Assembly (NCBI GenBank): GCA_023415515.1
Contig: JAEZKH010000415.1
Coordinates: forward strand, 1-15,476
DNA: 15,476 bases
Direction: 5' to 3'
Source: Actinomycetes bacterium
GTDB lineage: Bacteria > Actinomycetota > Actinomycetes > Mycobacteriales > Mycobacteriaceae
Shown here: positions 6,854 to 14,259 of the stretch, piece by piece
Layout: each line of letters starts with the position of its first letter
Position numbering within the stretch: position 1 is the first letter of the stretch
Program-made: the position numbers and the translations under genes
The notes under the pieces: generated by a model
What the model was told of the DNA's origin: nothing
The model's database searches: none
The model's input: the letters and a program-made list of their open reading frames with translations, nothing else

Positions 6854-7876
6854 TCACCGGGTGAGTGTCGGTTCGCTGACCTTGACCAGCATCTTGCCGA
6901 TGTTCGCACCGGTGAAGAGCCCATTGAGGGCGGCGACGCAGGATTCCAGACCCTCGAAGATCGTCTGCCGATGAGTCAGCAGTCCGTGCTGCTCCCATCC
7001 GCTCAGTGCGGCGAACGCCTCGTCGAACCGGCCCCATTCGTCGAGCGCATTGAAACCCTGCATCGTCGCTGTCTTCGACAGCAGGTTCACGTAGTTCGCC
7101 GGGCCCGGGTGCTCGCCGGTCAGGTAGCTGGAGATGACCCCGCACAGCACCACGCGGGCCTTCGGCGCCAAGCGGCCCAACACCGCGTCCAGGATCGGCC
7201 CGCCCACGTTGTCGAAGTAGACGTCAACGCCTTTGGGGCAGTGCTCTTTGAGCGCCGCACGCAGGTTCTCGCTCTTGTAGTCGATGCACGCGTCGAAACC
7301 GAAGTCGTCGACCACCGCGCGGCACTTCTCCGGTCCGCCGGCAATACCGACGACCCGCGCTCCGGTGATCCGGGCGATCTGACCTGCGACCGATCCGGTC
7401 GCTCCTGCCGCCGCGGAGACGACGACCGTTTCGCCTGCCTGTGGCCGGCCCACACCCATCATTCCGAAATAGGCGGTGGCGCCGGTCGGCCCGTAGACAG
7501 ACATGACCGCGAGCTGGTCGGTGTAACCCTTCACAGGCGTGCTGAAGATGTCGTCCCGGATGGTCACATAGTCCTGGAAACCGGTGAGCGTCGTGACGAC
7601 GTCTCCGACGGCGTAGGCGTCACATCGCGATGCCACGACCTCCCCGATGCCTGCCGCGCGGATCACCTCGCCGATCTGCACGGGCGGCAGGTAGCTCGGT
7701 TGGTCGTCGAGCCAGGTGCGGACGGCCGCGTCCATGCCGATGTAGGTGACGCGAAGCAGCGCCTCGCCCGCCGCCGGTTCAGGTGCGGGCGAGCTGACCA
7801 ATTCGGTGTCGTCGGGCCCGACCAGGCCCTCGGGTCGGCGGCGGAGCAGGATCTGGCGGTTCGTCAGGTCGGCCAC
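6854..7876 (-). CDS. NADP-dependent MDR oxidoreductase (PTGR/CurA-like)
   Basis: This 340-residue protein is a zinc-free member of the medium-chain dehydrogenase/reductase superfamily, of the type that reduces the C=C bond of enones and enals (prostaglandin reductase, leukotriene B4 12-hydroxydehydrogenase, E. coli CurA). Family marks are NRQILLRRRPEG at the N-terminus, YGPTGATAYFGM at 128-139, the nucleotide-binding AAAGATGSVAGQ at 155-166, GGPEKC at 180-185 whose Lys normally contacts the NADP 2'-phosphate, and VYFDNVGG at 219-226. No structural or catalytic zinc Cys cluster is present. The GTG start lacks a ribosome-binding site but has TAGTTT 7 nt upstream, suggesting a leaderless start. 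The natural substrate cannot be told. Convergent with the amidase (87 bp between stops) and divergent from the PE-PPE gene. Confidence 0.94.
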   Translation of the reverse strand: MADLTNRQILLRRRPEGLVGPDDTELVSSPAPEPAAGEALLRVTYIGMDAAVRTWLDDQPSYLPPVQIGEVIRAAGIGEVVASRCDAYAVGDVVTTLTGFQDYVTIRDDIFSTPVKGYTDQLAVMSVYGPTGATAYFGMMGVGRPQAGETVVVSAAAGATGSVAGQIARITGARVVGIAGGPEKCRAVVDDFGFDACIDYKSENLRAALKEHCPKGVDVYFDNVGGPILDAVLGRLAPKARVVLCGVISSYLTGEHPGPANYVNLLSKTATMQGFNALDEWGRFDEAFAALSGWEQHGLLTHRQTIFEGLESCVAALNGLFTGANIGKMLVKVSEPTLTR

Positions 7877-7883
7877 GACGCCG

Positions 7884-7889
7884 AAACTA
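7884..7889 (-). promoter_or_regulatory. Candidate -10 for leaderless MDR oxidoreductase transcript
   Basis: On the minus strand this is TAGTTT, 7 nt before the GTG start, the spacing expected when transcription begins at the start codon. There is no ribosome-binding site in the 15 nt before the GTG and no clear -35. Confidence 0.4.
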
Positions 7890-8057
7890 GCGAATGCGAC
7901 GGTGGTTCGGCGCGGCTACGGGCCAATGTGGCGAGGCCCGGATTTGCGCAAACGCTTGCGGGCAAACCAGATGAGTCGCACACTTCACACGAGCCACATG
8001 CGCGTGGCTCGGCGCGCGGGGACGTCCAACTGCAAAAACAGCCGCTGGGGGCTTGCT

Positions 8058-9878
8058 GTGCGCCGTCTTCTCTACACCGCCGGTGTCGTCGTCCTTTCGC
8101 TCGCGTCCACAGTGGTGCTCGCGAGCCTGCAGACCATGACGGCGCTGGTTGCGCTCACCGCGACCGCGTTGATCATGGGTGGCACCGGACACCCGCTCAG
8201 CACTCCGCAGGACACCCCGGAGTTCATCAACGGTTACACCACCGACGCAAACAACGACTACATCGTGCTGACCGGATTCTGTGGCGCCACCGCATGCACT
8301 CCCACCGCGGTGAGCACACCCGAGCAGTTCATGCCGGTCGCCGGCGTGATGCCGTTCGACCAGTCCGTCGGGCAGGGTGTCGTCAATCTCAACCAGGCCA
8401 TGAACGCACAGCCGATGGCCGAGTCCATGGTCGTATTCGGGTATTCGCAGAGCGCTCGCATCGCATCGATCCAGAAGGGCAATCTCGCCGCGGCGGGTTC
8501 GACACTGCCTGCGTCGTTCGTGCTGATCGGAAATCCGAGCCGGCCGAACGGCGGCATCCTGCAGCGTTTCGAGGGGCTGAGCATTCCCATCGCGGGGATC
8601 ACCTTCGACGGAGCCACCCCGACAGACACCGGGTTCAAAACCGTCGACATCACCCGCCAGTACGACGGCTGGTCAGACTTCCCCGACAATCCGCTGAACC
8701 CGTTCGCCACGGCGAATGCGATCGCGGGGATCCAGTACGTGCACGGCGACTATCAGAGCGTCGGCCTCGGCGAGGCGCTCTATCAGGGCGCCTACGGTGA
8801 CACCGACTACTACATGATTCCGAGTCGGCGTCTGCCGCTGCTGATTCCGCTCGCCGACGCCGGGGTGCCCAGCCCGCTGGTCACGATGCTCGACGCTCCC
8901 ACGCGCGTGCTGGTGGAAGCCGGATACAACAGGACGGTCAGTCCGGGAGTGCCGACGAAGGCGAGCATCCTGTACTTTCCCAACCCGGTGCAGACCGGCA
9001 TGAACTTCATCATCGCGATACCGACAGGCGTGGACGACGGCATCCAGGAGGCGGCCAACATCCGCCCGTTCGGCACACCCTCGTTCGATCAGCGCAGTCC
9101 TTACGGGGTGGGCGGACCGCCGGTCAACGCCGGTTCGTTCGACACCAACGGCACGCCGCTGACACCGCAACCGGCAGCAGTCGCACCCGACACCCAGGCG
9201 CTGGCCGCACCCAAACCGGGGCCGGCGCTGCCCACCGCACCGCAGCCTGCTGCCCGACCGACGCCGCTGCAACCGCTGCCCAGCACCGCTCCTGTCGTGC
9301 CGACCACACCGGCCTCCGGACCGGACAAGGCCCCAACCCCAGCCCCGGACCGCGGGCTGTCGACGGGGTGGTGGAAACCAGCCCCGCCGGCCACGCCCGA
9401 TCCGGCCGCGCCGCTGGACCTGGCCAAGCCGGTGCCCGCTGACGTGCCCAAGCCTGCGCCTGCGGATCTGCCGAAGCCGGCTCCGGTCGACCTGCCGAAG
9501 CCGGCGCCGGTCGACCTGCCCAAGCCCGTCGATATGCCCAAGCCGGCACCGGTCGACCTGCCGAGGACAGATCTGCCACGCGCCGACATCCTGCCGAAGG
9601 TCGTTCCGCCGAAGATCGATCCGCCCGCGCAGGCACCGATTCCGGTCCTGCCGAAGCCAGCCGACATACCGGTCCCGGCGTTCGTTCCGCCGGAGCTTCC
9701 CGCGGCGCCGGCAGCCCCGCCAGTGCAGGCGCCCGTGCTGCCCGAACTACCCGCACTTCCGGCGGCACCGCCGCAGTTGCCGGTGCTGCCACCACCGCCA
9801 CCGATGCCTGCTTTGCCGCCGCCCCCACCGCTGCCGAACATCGCAGGTATCCTCGGCGGCATTCGCCTGCCGTTCTGA
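8058..9878 (+). CDS. Secreted PE-PPE-domain serine hydrolase/acyltransferase with proline-rich tail
   Basis: The 606-residue protein starts with a basic residue pair and a long hydrophobic segment (about 8-42) that looks like a signal or anchor. The PE-PPE domain (PF08237, alpha/beta-hydrolase fold) spans about 37-335: GGTGHPLSTP at its start, nucleophile Ser130 in GYSQS, VLIGNPSRPNGG, then QYDGWSDFPDNP and YVHGDY, which should supply the Asp and His. Cys75 and Cys80 may pair. Family members attach to PE/PPE proteins or act alone; some mycobacterial ones acylate trehalose glycolipids. Residues about 367-593 are Pro/Ala-rich, with DLPKPAPV repeats and a PPPPP-rich end, closing in ILGGIRLPF. 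GTG 8058 has GGGG upstream; ATG 7998 is an in-frame alternative that adds 20 residues. It lies tail-to-tail with the lipoprotein, 7 bp apart. Confidence 0.93.
   Translation: MRRLLYTAGVVVLSLASTVVLASLQTMTALVALTATALIMGGTGHPLSTPQDTPEFINGYTTDANNDYIVLTGFCGATACTPTAVSTPEQFMPVAGVMPFDQSVGQGVVNLNQAMNAQPMAESMVVFGYSQSARIASIQKGNLAAAGSTLPASFVLIGNPSRPNGGILQRFEGLSIPIAGITFDGATPTDTGFKTVDITRQYDGWSDFPDNPLNPFATANAIAGIQYVHGDYQSVGLGEALYQGAYGDTDYYMIPSRRLPLLIPLADAGVPSPLVTMLDAPTRVLVEAGYNRTVSPGVPTKASILYFPNPVQTGMNFIIAIPTGVDDGIQEAANIRPFGTPSFDQRSPYGVGGPPVNAGSFDTNGTPLTPQPAAVAPDTQALAAPKPGPALPTAPQPAARPTPLQPLPSTAPVVPTTPASGPDKAPTPAPDRGLSTGWWKPAPPATPDPAAPLDLAKPVPADVPKPAPADLPKPAPVDLPKPAPVDLPKPVDMPKPAPVDLPRTDLPRADILPKVVPPKIDPPAQAPIPVLPKPADIPVPAFVPPELPAAPAAPPVQAPVLPELPALPAAPPQLPVLPPPPPMPALPPPPPLPNIAGILGGIRLPF
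9444..9575 (+). repeat. In-gene repeat coding DLPKPAPV units
   Basis: Five or so imperfect 24-bp units encode variants of DLPKPAPV (residues about 463-506 of the PE-PPE protein), including ADVPKPAP, ADLPKPAP, two VDLPKPAP and a VDMPKPAP after a shortened PKPV unit. The units are close enough at DNA level (CCGGTCGACCTGCC recurs) to suggest expansion by slippage. Confidence 0.7.
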
Positions 9879-9885
9879 ACCGATG

Positions 9886-10407
9886 TCAGGAAGGCGAGTT
9901 CACCTTCGGAATGAGCGCGCCTGCAACCCTTTCGGCCTCTGACTGGTTCTGCTGGTCGTCGCCGCCTCGCGCATACACGTCGAGTTGGGTGCGGCCGACG
10001 AGCACGTAGAGGTGACCGTCGCGCCAATAAGCGCCGTCGCCGATACCCGCTATCGACGGCGAGTCGGCCTGCGCGGCCTTGAAGTCGTCGCTGCTGCTTC
10101 GGGCGATGAAGACGGCGAGCTGCCCGGAAGACTGTTGCCACTGGCAGTAGCGAGTCGGCGCGCTCGCATCAGCCCCGTCCCTGTCGATCTGCGTGATGTC
10201 CCGTCCGGTCAGATCAGTGACTTCCGCGTCACTCAACAACGTGCAGGGGTCAGGGATGTTGGCGCCTTCGCCTTGCGGGTTCTGCACGGCGGATGCGGAC
10301 GTCTCGCCGGCTGCCGAAGGCGATTGCGCGGCGGGAGGCGACGAGTCGCGGCTGCATCCGGTCAGGGCCAGAACGAAGACGAGGGAAATGCCGAGACGGC
10401 GAATCAT
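9886..10407 (-). CDS. DUF3558 lipoprotein
   Basis: This 173-residue protein has an Arg-Arg N-terminus, a hydrophobic core (7-15) and the lipobox LTGC, so Cys18 should be lipidated and the protein anchored outside the cytoplasmic membrane. A Ser/Ala/Pro-rich linker (about 20-50) leads to a DUF3558 domain: DPCTLLSDAEV at 53-63, YCQW at 87-90, GIGDGAYW at 121-128. Cys55 and Cys88 are placed to form the disulfide common in the family. DUF3558 proteins are abundant in actinobacteria; their function is largely unknown. ATG 10407 is preceded by GAGAGG. The longer open frame upstream would bury the signal peptide and is rejected. It is divergent from the beta-propeller gene across 526 bp. Confidence 0.92.
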   Translation of the reverse strand: MIRRLGISLVFVLALTGCSRDSSPPAAQSPSAAGETSASAVQNPQGEGANIPDPCTLLSDAEVTDLTGRDITQIDRDGADASAPTRYCQWQQSSGQLAVFIARSSSDDFKAAQADSPSIAGIGDGAYWRDGHLYVLVGRTQLDVYARGGDDQQNQSEAERVAGALIPKVNSPS

Positions 10408-10629
10408 GGGTTCCTCTCGAGGTGGTGCGGTCCGCGACATCGATACAACACCGCCGGGTGTGCGGCCGTGGTTAGAACCAAGAGATTCGCGACGCGCGGT
10501 CAGCGAACGTCGGAGGTGGCGCGCTGAGAGCGCGTTGCGCCCCGCGCACGCCGTCGCAACCGGCGGATGCAGCCGCCCCAACGTCGGGGGTGAGTTTGCT
10601 GGCGTGTCGCGATGTGTTCTGCATCTCAT

Positions 10630-10643
10630 TTTTCGGCCGAAAA
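10630..10643. promoter_or_regulatory. Perfect 14-bp palindrome, candidate operator
   Basis: TTTTCGGCCGAAAA is fully self-complementary, with AT flanks and a GC core. It lies about 220 bp from the lipoprotein ATG and 290 bp from the beta-propeller start. No T-tract follows a hairpin here, so a transcription-factor site is more likely than a terminator. Confidence 0.5.
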
Positions 10644-10644
10644 C

Positions 10645-10676
10645 TAAGAATGTGACTCTTAACCTCATTTGTCACA
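10645..10676. promoter_or_regulatory. Two interleaved dyads
   Basis: TAAGA (10645-10649) pairs with TCTTA (10657-10661) across 7 nt. TGTGAC (10651-10656) pairs with GTCACA (10671-10676) across 14 nt. The TGTGA/TCACA half sites resemble CRP half sites, but the normal CRP spacing is 6 nt, so this is not a standard CRP box. Confidence 0.35.
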
Positions 10677-10690
10677 TCGCGATTTCTGCC

Positions 10691-10755
10691 GCATCGATGC
10701 CGAATACCCGCAGTTCATCGTGGGTGCAAATACCCTCACGAATAGGGTCACGAAT
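10691..10755. promoter_or_regulatory. Cluster of short palindromes and an 8-bp direct repeat
   Basis: GCATCGATGC (10691-10700) is a perfect palindrome. GGGT-N6-ACCC (10722-10735) and ACCCT-N7-AGGGT (10732-10748) share their middle arm, so two alternative pairings exist. TCACGAAT occurs at 10736-10743 and again at 10748-10755, a 12-bp period. Together they suggest more than one binding site upstream of the beta-propeller gene. Confidence 0.4.
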
Positions 10756-10933
10756 TCATAACTATCGGTTTCCTAAGCGTTGCCTGAGACCAATTCAAAG
10801 GTCAACCACGGTCAGATGGCGACGCGTCCCGGCGGGCGAACTTTCGTCGCTACACTCGACCGGAGCCTGCGATCACGCACCGCAGCACGACGTATGTCAC
10901 CGCCGGACGAAGCCACACCCGGCCCACGAACTG

Positions 10934-12001
10934 ATGAACAGGGCAAATACTGTCATGCACAAGAACACGCTCCCCGCAGATCGTCCTGCCGCCACGGTCG
11001 TCGAACCGGCTGCCGTCCTCGGCTCGCTCGATGTCCAGCGCGGTCCCATCGCTGACCTCGCCGTGAGTTCGGACGGCGCGACGATCATCGCCACCCATTA
11101 CGGCGACGGAAGCGTGTCGATCATCGATGCCCACGGCCTGACCGTCGAAGCCGACATCGATATGTCAGCCGTCGAGCCACACCTGGTGACCGCGGCCGAG
11201 CGTCGCGCCTACGTCACGATCTCGGCCCACAACTACGACTCTGTCGCGGTGATCGACACCGCTTCCATGCAGGTCGTGGCCAACCACCCGATCGACGACG
11301 TCGCCAGCGATGTCGCGGTCAGCCCGGACGGCACGCGGATCTACGTCGGCCGGACCGGATCGAACGTCGGCCTCGCGGTCATCAACACCTTCGGTCGGAC
11401 GCACAACGTCGCCCTCGCCGATGGTGCTGGTCGAACGGTCGACGCTGTGCGGGTGAGTCCCAACGGTCGCCTCGTCTACGTCGCCACCTCCGATGCTCTC
11501 AGCGGCACCCTGCATGTCGTCGACGCCGGCAAGGGCCGCGTGATCGGTGAGGTTGCGATCGCGTCGCCGATCCGGGACGTCGCGCTCAGCTACGACGGCG
11601 GCCTTGCCTACGTCGCCGGCTTCGATTCCCACTGGGGCGGGTCCGTCTACGTGGTCGACACCGCCATCAACGAGATCACCGCAAAGGTCGGGATCGGCGG
11701 CGCACCGATGCAGATGGCACTCAGCGCCGACGGCGCGCGGCTCTACATCGCCGACTACGAGCACGTTGCCGTGATGTGCACCGAGACCAACTCGGTCATC
11801 GACATCCTCTCGGTGACCGCCGAGCCGTCGTGCGTGGCCGTCAGCCCCGACAGCACCCGGCTCTACATCGCCGACCACTCCGGTGCCATCACCGTGATGT
11901 CCGTTGCAGCCGATCCCTGTGAGGTCGAGACCGAGAAGCTGATCAGCCTCCACGTCAGCGACGCGCCGGATCTTCGCGCGCTGCAGCCCGCGGGGGTCTG
12001 A
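10934..12001 (+). CDS. Seven-bladed YVTN/YncE-type beta-propeller protein
   Basis: The 355-residue protein is made of seven repeats of about 40-47 residues, each with a D-AVS-DG--IY core and a closing V-VIDT strand: for example VAVSPDGTRIYV, VRVSPNGRLVYV, VALSYDGGLAYV, MALSADGARLYI and VAVSPDSTRLYI. This fits a YVTN-type propeller. There is no signal peptide or lipobox, so the protein may be cytosolic, unlike many YncE proteins. No catalytic residues can be named; propellers often serve as binding scaffolds or lactonases. M. tuberculosis Rv1057, a stress-regulated seven-bladed propeller, is a possible relative; orthology is my inference. The start is ATG 10934 or ATG 10955; neither has a strong ribosome-binding site. 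Convergent with the response regulator, 15 bp between stops. Confidence 0.88.
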   Translation: MNRANTVMHKNTLPADRPAATVVEPAAVLGSLDVQRGPIADLAVSSDGATIIATHYGDGSVSIIDAHGLTVEADIDMSAVEPHLVTAAERRAYVTISAHNYDSVAVIDTASMQVVANHPIDDVASDVAVSPDGTRIYVGRTGSNVGLAVINTFGRTHNVALADGAGRTVDAVRVSPNGRLVYVATSDALSGTLHVVDAGKGRVIGEVAIASPIRDVALSYDGGLAYVAGFDSHWGGSVYVVDTAINEITAKVGIGGAPMQMALSADGARLYIADYEHVAVMCTETNSVIDILSVTAEPSCVAVSPDSTRLYIADHSGAITVMSVAADPCEVETEKLISLHVSDAPDLRALQPAGV

Positions 12002-12016
12002 GCGGGACATCGGGCG

Positions 12017-12706
12017 TCACCGCCACTGGTAACGGGTCTTCGGTCTGCCGGTCTTGCCGTAGTCGGTGTGGCGTGTGACGGTGCCCTCGTCGGCGAGGCG
12101 CTCTAGATAGCGCCACGCTGTCACGCGAGAAACGCCGACCTCTTTGGCGACGGCGTCTGCGGTTATCCCGTCTGCGGAATCCCGTACGACACGAGCGATC
12201 TCGTCGTTGGTACCCACCGCGGCGCCCTTCGGCGCGGCGGATCTGTCGGTGCTGATGCGCAGTTCGGCCAGCGCACGGTCCACCTCGGCCTGGCTGGCCG
12301 CATCGGTGCCCGCGGGCAGCGCTTCGCGGTAACGCCGGTATCGCTCGAGTCGGTCGCGGAAGGCCGCGAACGTGAACGGTTTGAGCAGATACGCCAGCGC
12401 TCCGTGGCCGACGGCGGCGCGCACCATCTCCAGATCGCGCTCTGATGTGATCGCGATGATGTCCGGTGTCGGTCGAAGTCCAGACAAGGCCGACGCCAAC
12501 GCGATACCGCTCGCGTCGGGCAGGCCGATGTCGAGCAGCACGAGGTCGATCGGTGTCCCGTTGGCCGCTGCATCGGTGGCCGCCCGCATCGCGTCACGCG
12601 CGGTGTGTGCGACCGCAGCCACCGAAAACCCCTCCAGGCGTTGCAGATAGGCTTGGTGCGCATCTGCGATCAACGGCTCGTCCTCGACGATCAACACGGC
12701 GATCAT
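12017..12706 (-). CDS. CitB/DcuR-family response regulator, likely controls dctA
   Basis: The 229-residue protein has a receiver domain (about 2-122) with acidic residues Glu8/Asp9, phospho-acceptor Asp59 in LLDIGLPD, Thr87 in AITS and Lys109 in LLKPF. After a linker, a C-terminal helix-turn-helix at about 178-215 (GITADAVAKEVGVSRVTAWRYLERL) and the ending GRPKTRYQW are typical of the CitB/DcuR/DpiA group, which responds to citrate or C4-dicarboxylates. The ATG overlaps the kinase stop by 4 bp (ATGA), so the pair is translationally coupled. It is the last gene of the three-gene operon. The expected targets are the divergent dctA promoter and perhaps its own operon. Confidence 0.95.
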   Translation of the reverse strand: MIAVLIVEDEPLIADAHQAYLQRLEGFSVAAVAHTARDAMRAATDAAANGTPIDLVLLDIGLPDASGIALASALSGLRPTPDIIAITSERDLEMVRAAVGHGALAYLLKPFTFAAFRDRLERYRRYREALPAGTDAASQAEVDRALAELRISTDRSAAPKGAAVGTNDEIARVVRDSADGITADAVAKEVGVSRVTAWRYLERLADEGTVTRHTDYGKTGRPKTRYQWR

Positions 12707-14259
12707 GCGTCTGGCACCGTCACCGTCACCACCGAGCCGTACGTCACGTCGGCGGTCAGCGTGCCGTTGTGGCGTTTGACGACCTGCGCGACAAGTGCCA
12801 GGCCGAGACCATGTTGTTCGGCGTCGGAGCCGGACTTCGTGGAATAGCCGCGCCGCATTGCCTTTTGGAAGGTCATCGCGTCCATACCCGGTCCACTGTC
12901 GGCGACCCGGATCAGCAGCCGATCGTCGTCCTGGGTGACGGTGACCTCGACCCACGGGTCGTCACGATCGCAGGCCTCCATCGCATTGTCGATCAGGTTG
13001 CCCAACACGGTGACCAACTCCTGGCCGGACAGGGGAACATGGTCGGTATTCGACGGCAAGTGGGTGTCCTCGGTGACCGACAGTTCGATGCCACGCTCGT
13101 CGGCCTGCGCGGTCTTGCCCAGAAGCAGTGCGACGAGAGCGGGTTCGCCGACGTCGGCGGACAACCGGTCGACCAGTCGCTGCGACAGCTCCAACTCGTT
13201 GGTCGCGAATGTGACCGCCTCGTCGGCACGGCCCATCTCCACCATGGTGACGACGGTGTGCAGTTTGTTGGCCGCCTCGTGTGCCTGCGCGCGCAGCGAG
13301 TCCGTCAGCACCTTCAGTGAGCTGAGTTCGCCGAGCGCACCCTGCAGTTCGGTGCGGTCACGGATGGTCACGACTTCGGCGTCCTGCGACCGGTTGTCAA
13401 CCTGGGAGCGGTTGACCACCAGCACGCGTTCGTCGGTGACGTGCACCTCGTCGCGGGCGCCCGGGTTGTGGGTACGCAGGAACTCCGGGAGATCCGACAA
13501 CGAGACCGGGCCCGGCGGGAGCCCGAGCAGCCGCCGCGCCTCGTCGTTGACCAACGCGACCCCGGTCCGGTCGAGCACGATGAGGCCTTCGGACACCGAA
13601 TGCAGGATCGCGTCGTGGTGCTCGTACATCACTCGCAGTTCGTCGGGCCGCAATCCGTGGGTTTGGCGCAGCAGCCTGCGACGGATCGCCCACACACCGA
13701 CCAGTGAAATGGCAAGCGCGGCAACGCCGACCGCGGCGATCGTCAACCATTGCGAGCGCCAGCGTTCAGCCAAAGTCTGTTGCGTGATACCGGCCGCCAC
13801 CAGCCCGACGATTTTTCCCGATCCGTTGCGCACCGGCACGATGGTGCGCACCGACGGGCCCAGCGTCCCCGTGTACACCTCGGTGAACGTCTCACCGCGC
13901 AGTGCGGGCTCGATCGTGCCGAGGTAATGGCCGCCGATCTGTTGCGGGTCGGTGTGTGTGAAGCGAATGCCGTCGGGCGACATGATCGTGATGAACGCGA
14001 TGTCGGTGTTGGTCCGCACGGCGTCGGTGACGGGTTGCAGAACCTCTGTCGCTGTGCCGGATTCGATCGCCGCAGCCGTCGAGGGTGAGTCGGCCAGAGC
14101 GGTGGCGATGCCGACGACCTGCTGGCGCGCTGCGGCGTCGCCGTCCTGTCGGGCGTCCAGCAGGGCCAGGCCGCTGCCCGCGAGCACCACCACCGCGATC
14201 ACCAGGATTTGCAGGGCGATCGCCTGCCCGGCCAGTGACCGCGGCCACCACTTGGTCAA
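12703..14259 (-). CDS. CitA/DcuS-type sensor histidine kinase
   Basis: This 518-residue kinase has membrane segments at about 13-34 and 172-191 enclosing an extracytoplasmic CitA/DcuS-like sensor domain (about 35-170) with IRFTHTDPQQIGG, whose Arg99 and His102 fall where dicarboxylate- or citrate-binding residues lie in the family. A cytoplasmic PAS domain follows (about 207-300). The H-box LRAQAHEAANKLHT gives phospho-His327; ATP-binding motifs are NLIDNAMEA (Asn425), DSGPGM and GLGL. These are the marks of the citrate/C4-dicarboxylate sensor class. The start is TTG 14259, which overlaps the stop of the preceding hydrolase in TTGA; a GAGGAG lies about 11 nt upstream. Ligand is inferred from the class and from the divergent dctA, not seen directly. 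Confidence 0.94.
   Translation of the reverse strand: MTKWWPRSLAGQAIALQILVIAVVVLAGSGLALLDARQDGDAAARQQVVGIATALADSPSTAAAIESGTATEVLQPVTDAVRTNTDIAFITIMSPDGIRFTHTDPQQIGGHYLGTIEPALRGETFTEVYTGTLGPSVRTIVPVRNGSGKIVGLVAAGITQQTLAERWRSQWLTIAAVGVAALAISLVGVWAIRRRLLRQTHGLRPDELRVMYEHHDAILHSVSEGLIVLDRTGVALVNDEARRLLGLPPGPVSLSDLPEFLRTHNPGARDEVHVTDERVLVVNRSQVDNRSQDAEVVTIRDRTELQGALGELSSLKVLTDSLRAQAHEAANKLHTVVTMVEMGRADEAVTFATNELELSQRLVDRLSADVGEPALVALLLGKTAQADERGIELSVTEDTHLPSNTDHVPLSGQELVTVLGNLIDNAMEACDRDDPWVEVTVTQDDDRLLIRVADSGPGMDAMTFQKAMRRGYSTKSGSDAEQHGLGLALVAQVVKRHNGTLTADVTYGSVVTVTVPDA

Larger units (their letters stand above)
10408..10933. other. 526-bp divergent regulatory region, AT-richer than its surroundings
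   Basis: No gene is called here. The part from about 10625 to 10800 is clearly richer in A+T than the rest of the window and packed with dyads, listed separately. TACACT at 10851-10856 and TAACTA around 10758 are possible -10 elements for the beta-propeller gene, without good -35 partners. The longer open frames that cross it run into the oppositely oriented lipoprotein and lack recognisable protein character. Confidence 0.65.

Noticed and set aside
6788..8800. 670-codon plus-strand ORF antisense to the MDR gene
   Set aside because: The minus strand encodes a full MDR enzyme with all family motifs. The plus-strand reading is a high-GC shadow that also changes frame relative to the PE-PPE gene.
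9101..10141. Long minus-strand ORF rich in Gly-Gly-Ala/Gly that looks like a PE_PGRS repeat region
   Set aside because: It is the antisense reading of the proline-rich tail of the PE-PPE protein (CCG/GCC codons read as CGG/GGC). It lacks a PE domain and runs into the lipoprotein gene.
10651..10676. TGTGAC...GTCACA as a CRP site
   Set aside because: The half sites fit, but they are separated by 14 nt, not the roughly 6 nt between CRP half sites, so I list it only as a dyad.
10193..10933. N-terminal extension of the beta-propeller reading frame
   Set aside because: It overlaps the oppositely oriented lipoprotein, is Arg-rich without protein-like character, and crosses the AT-rich control region. 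The propeller repeats begin only after 11030.
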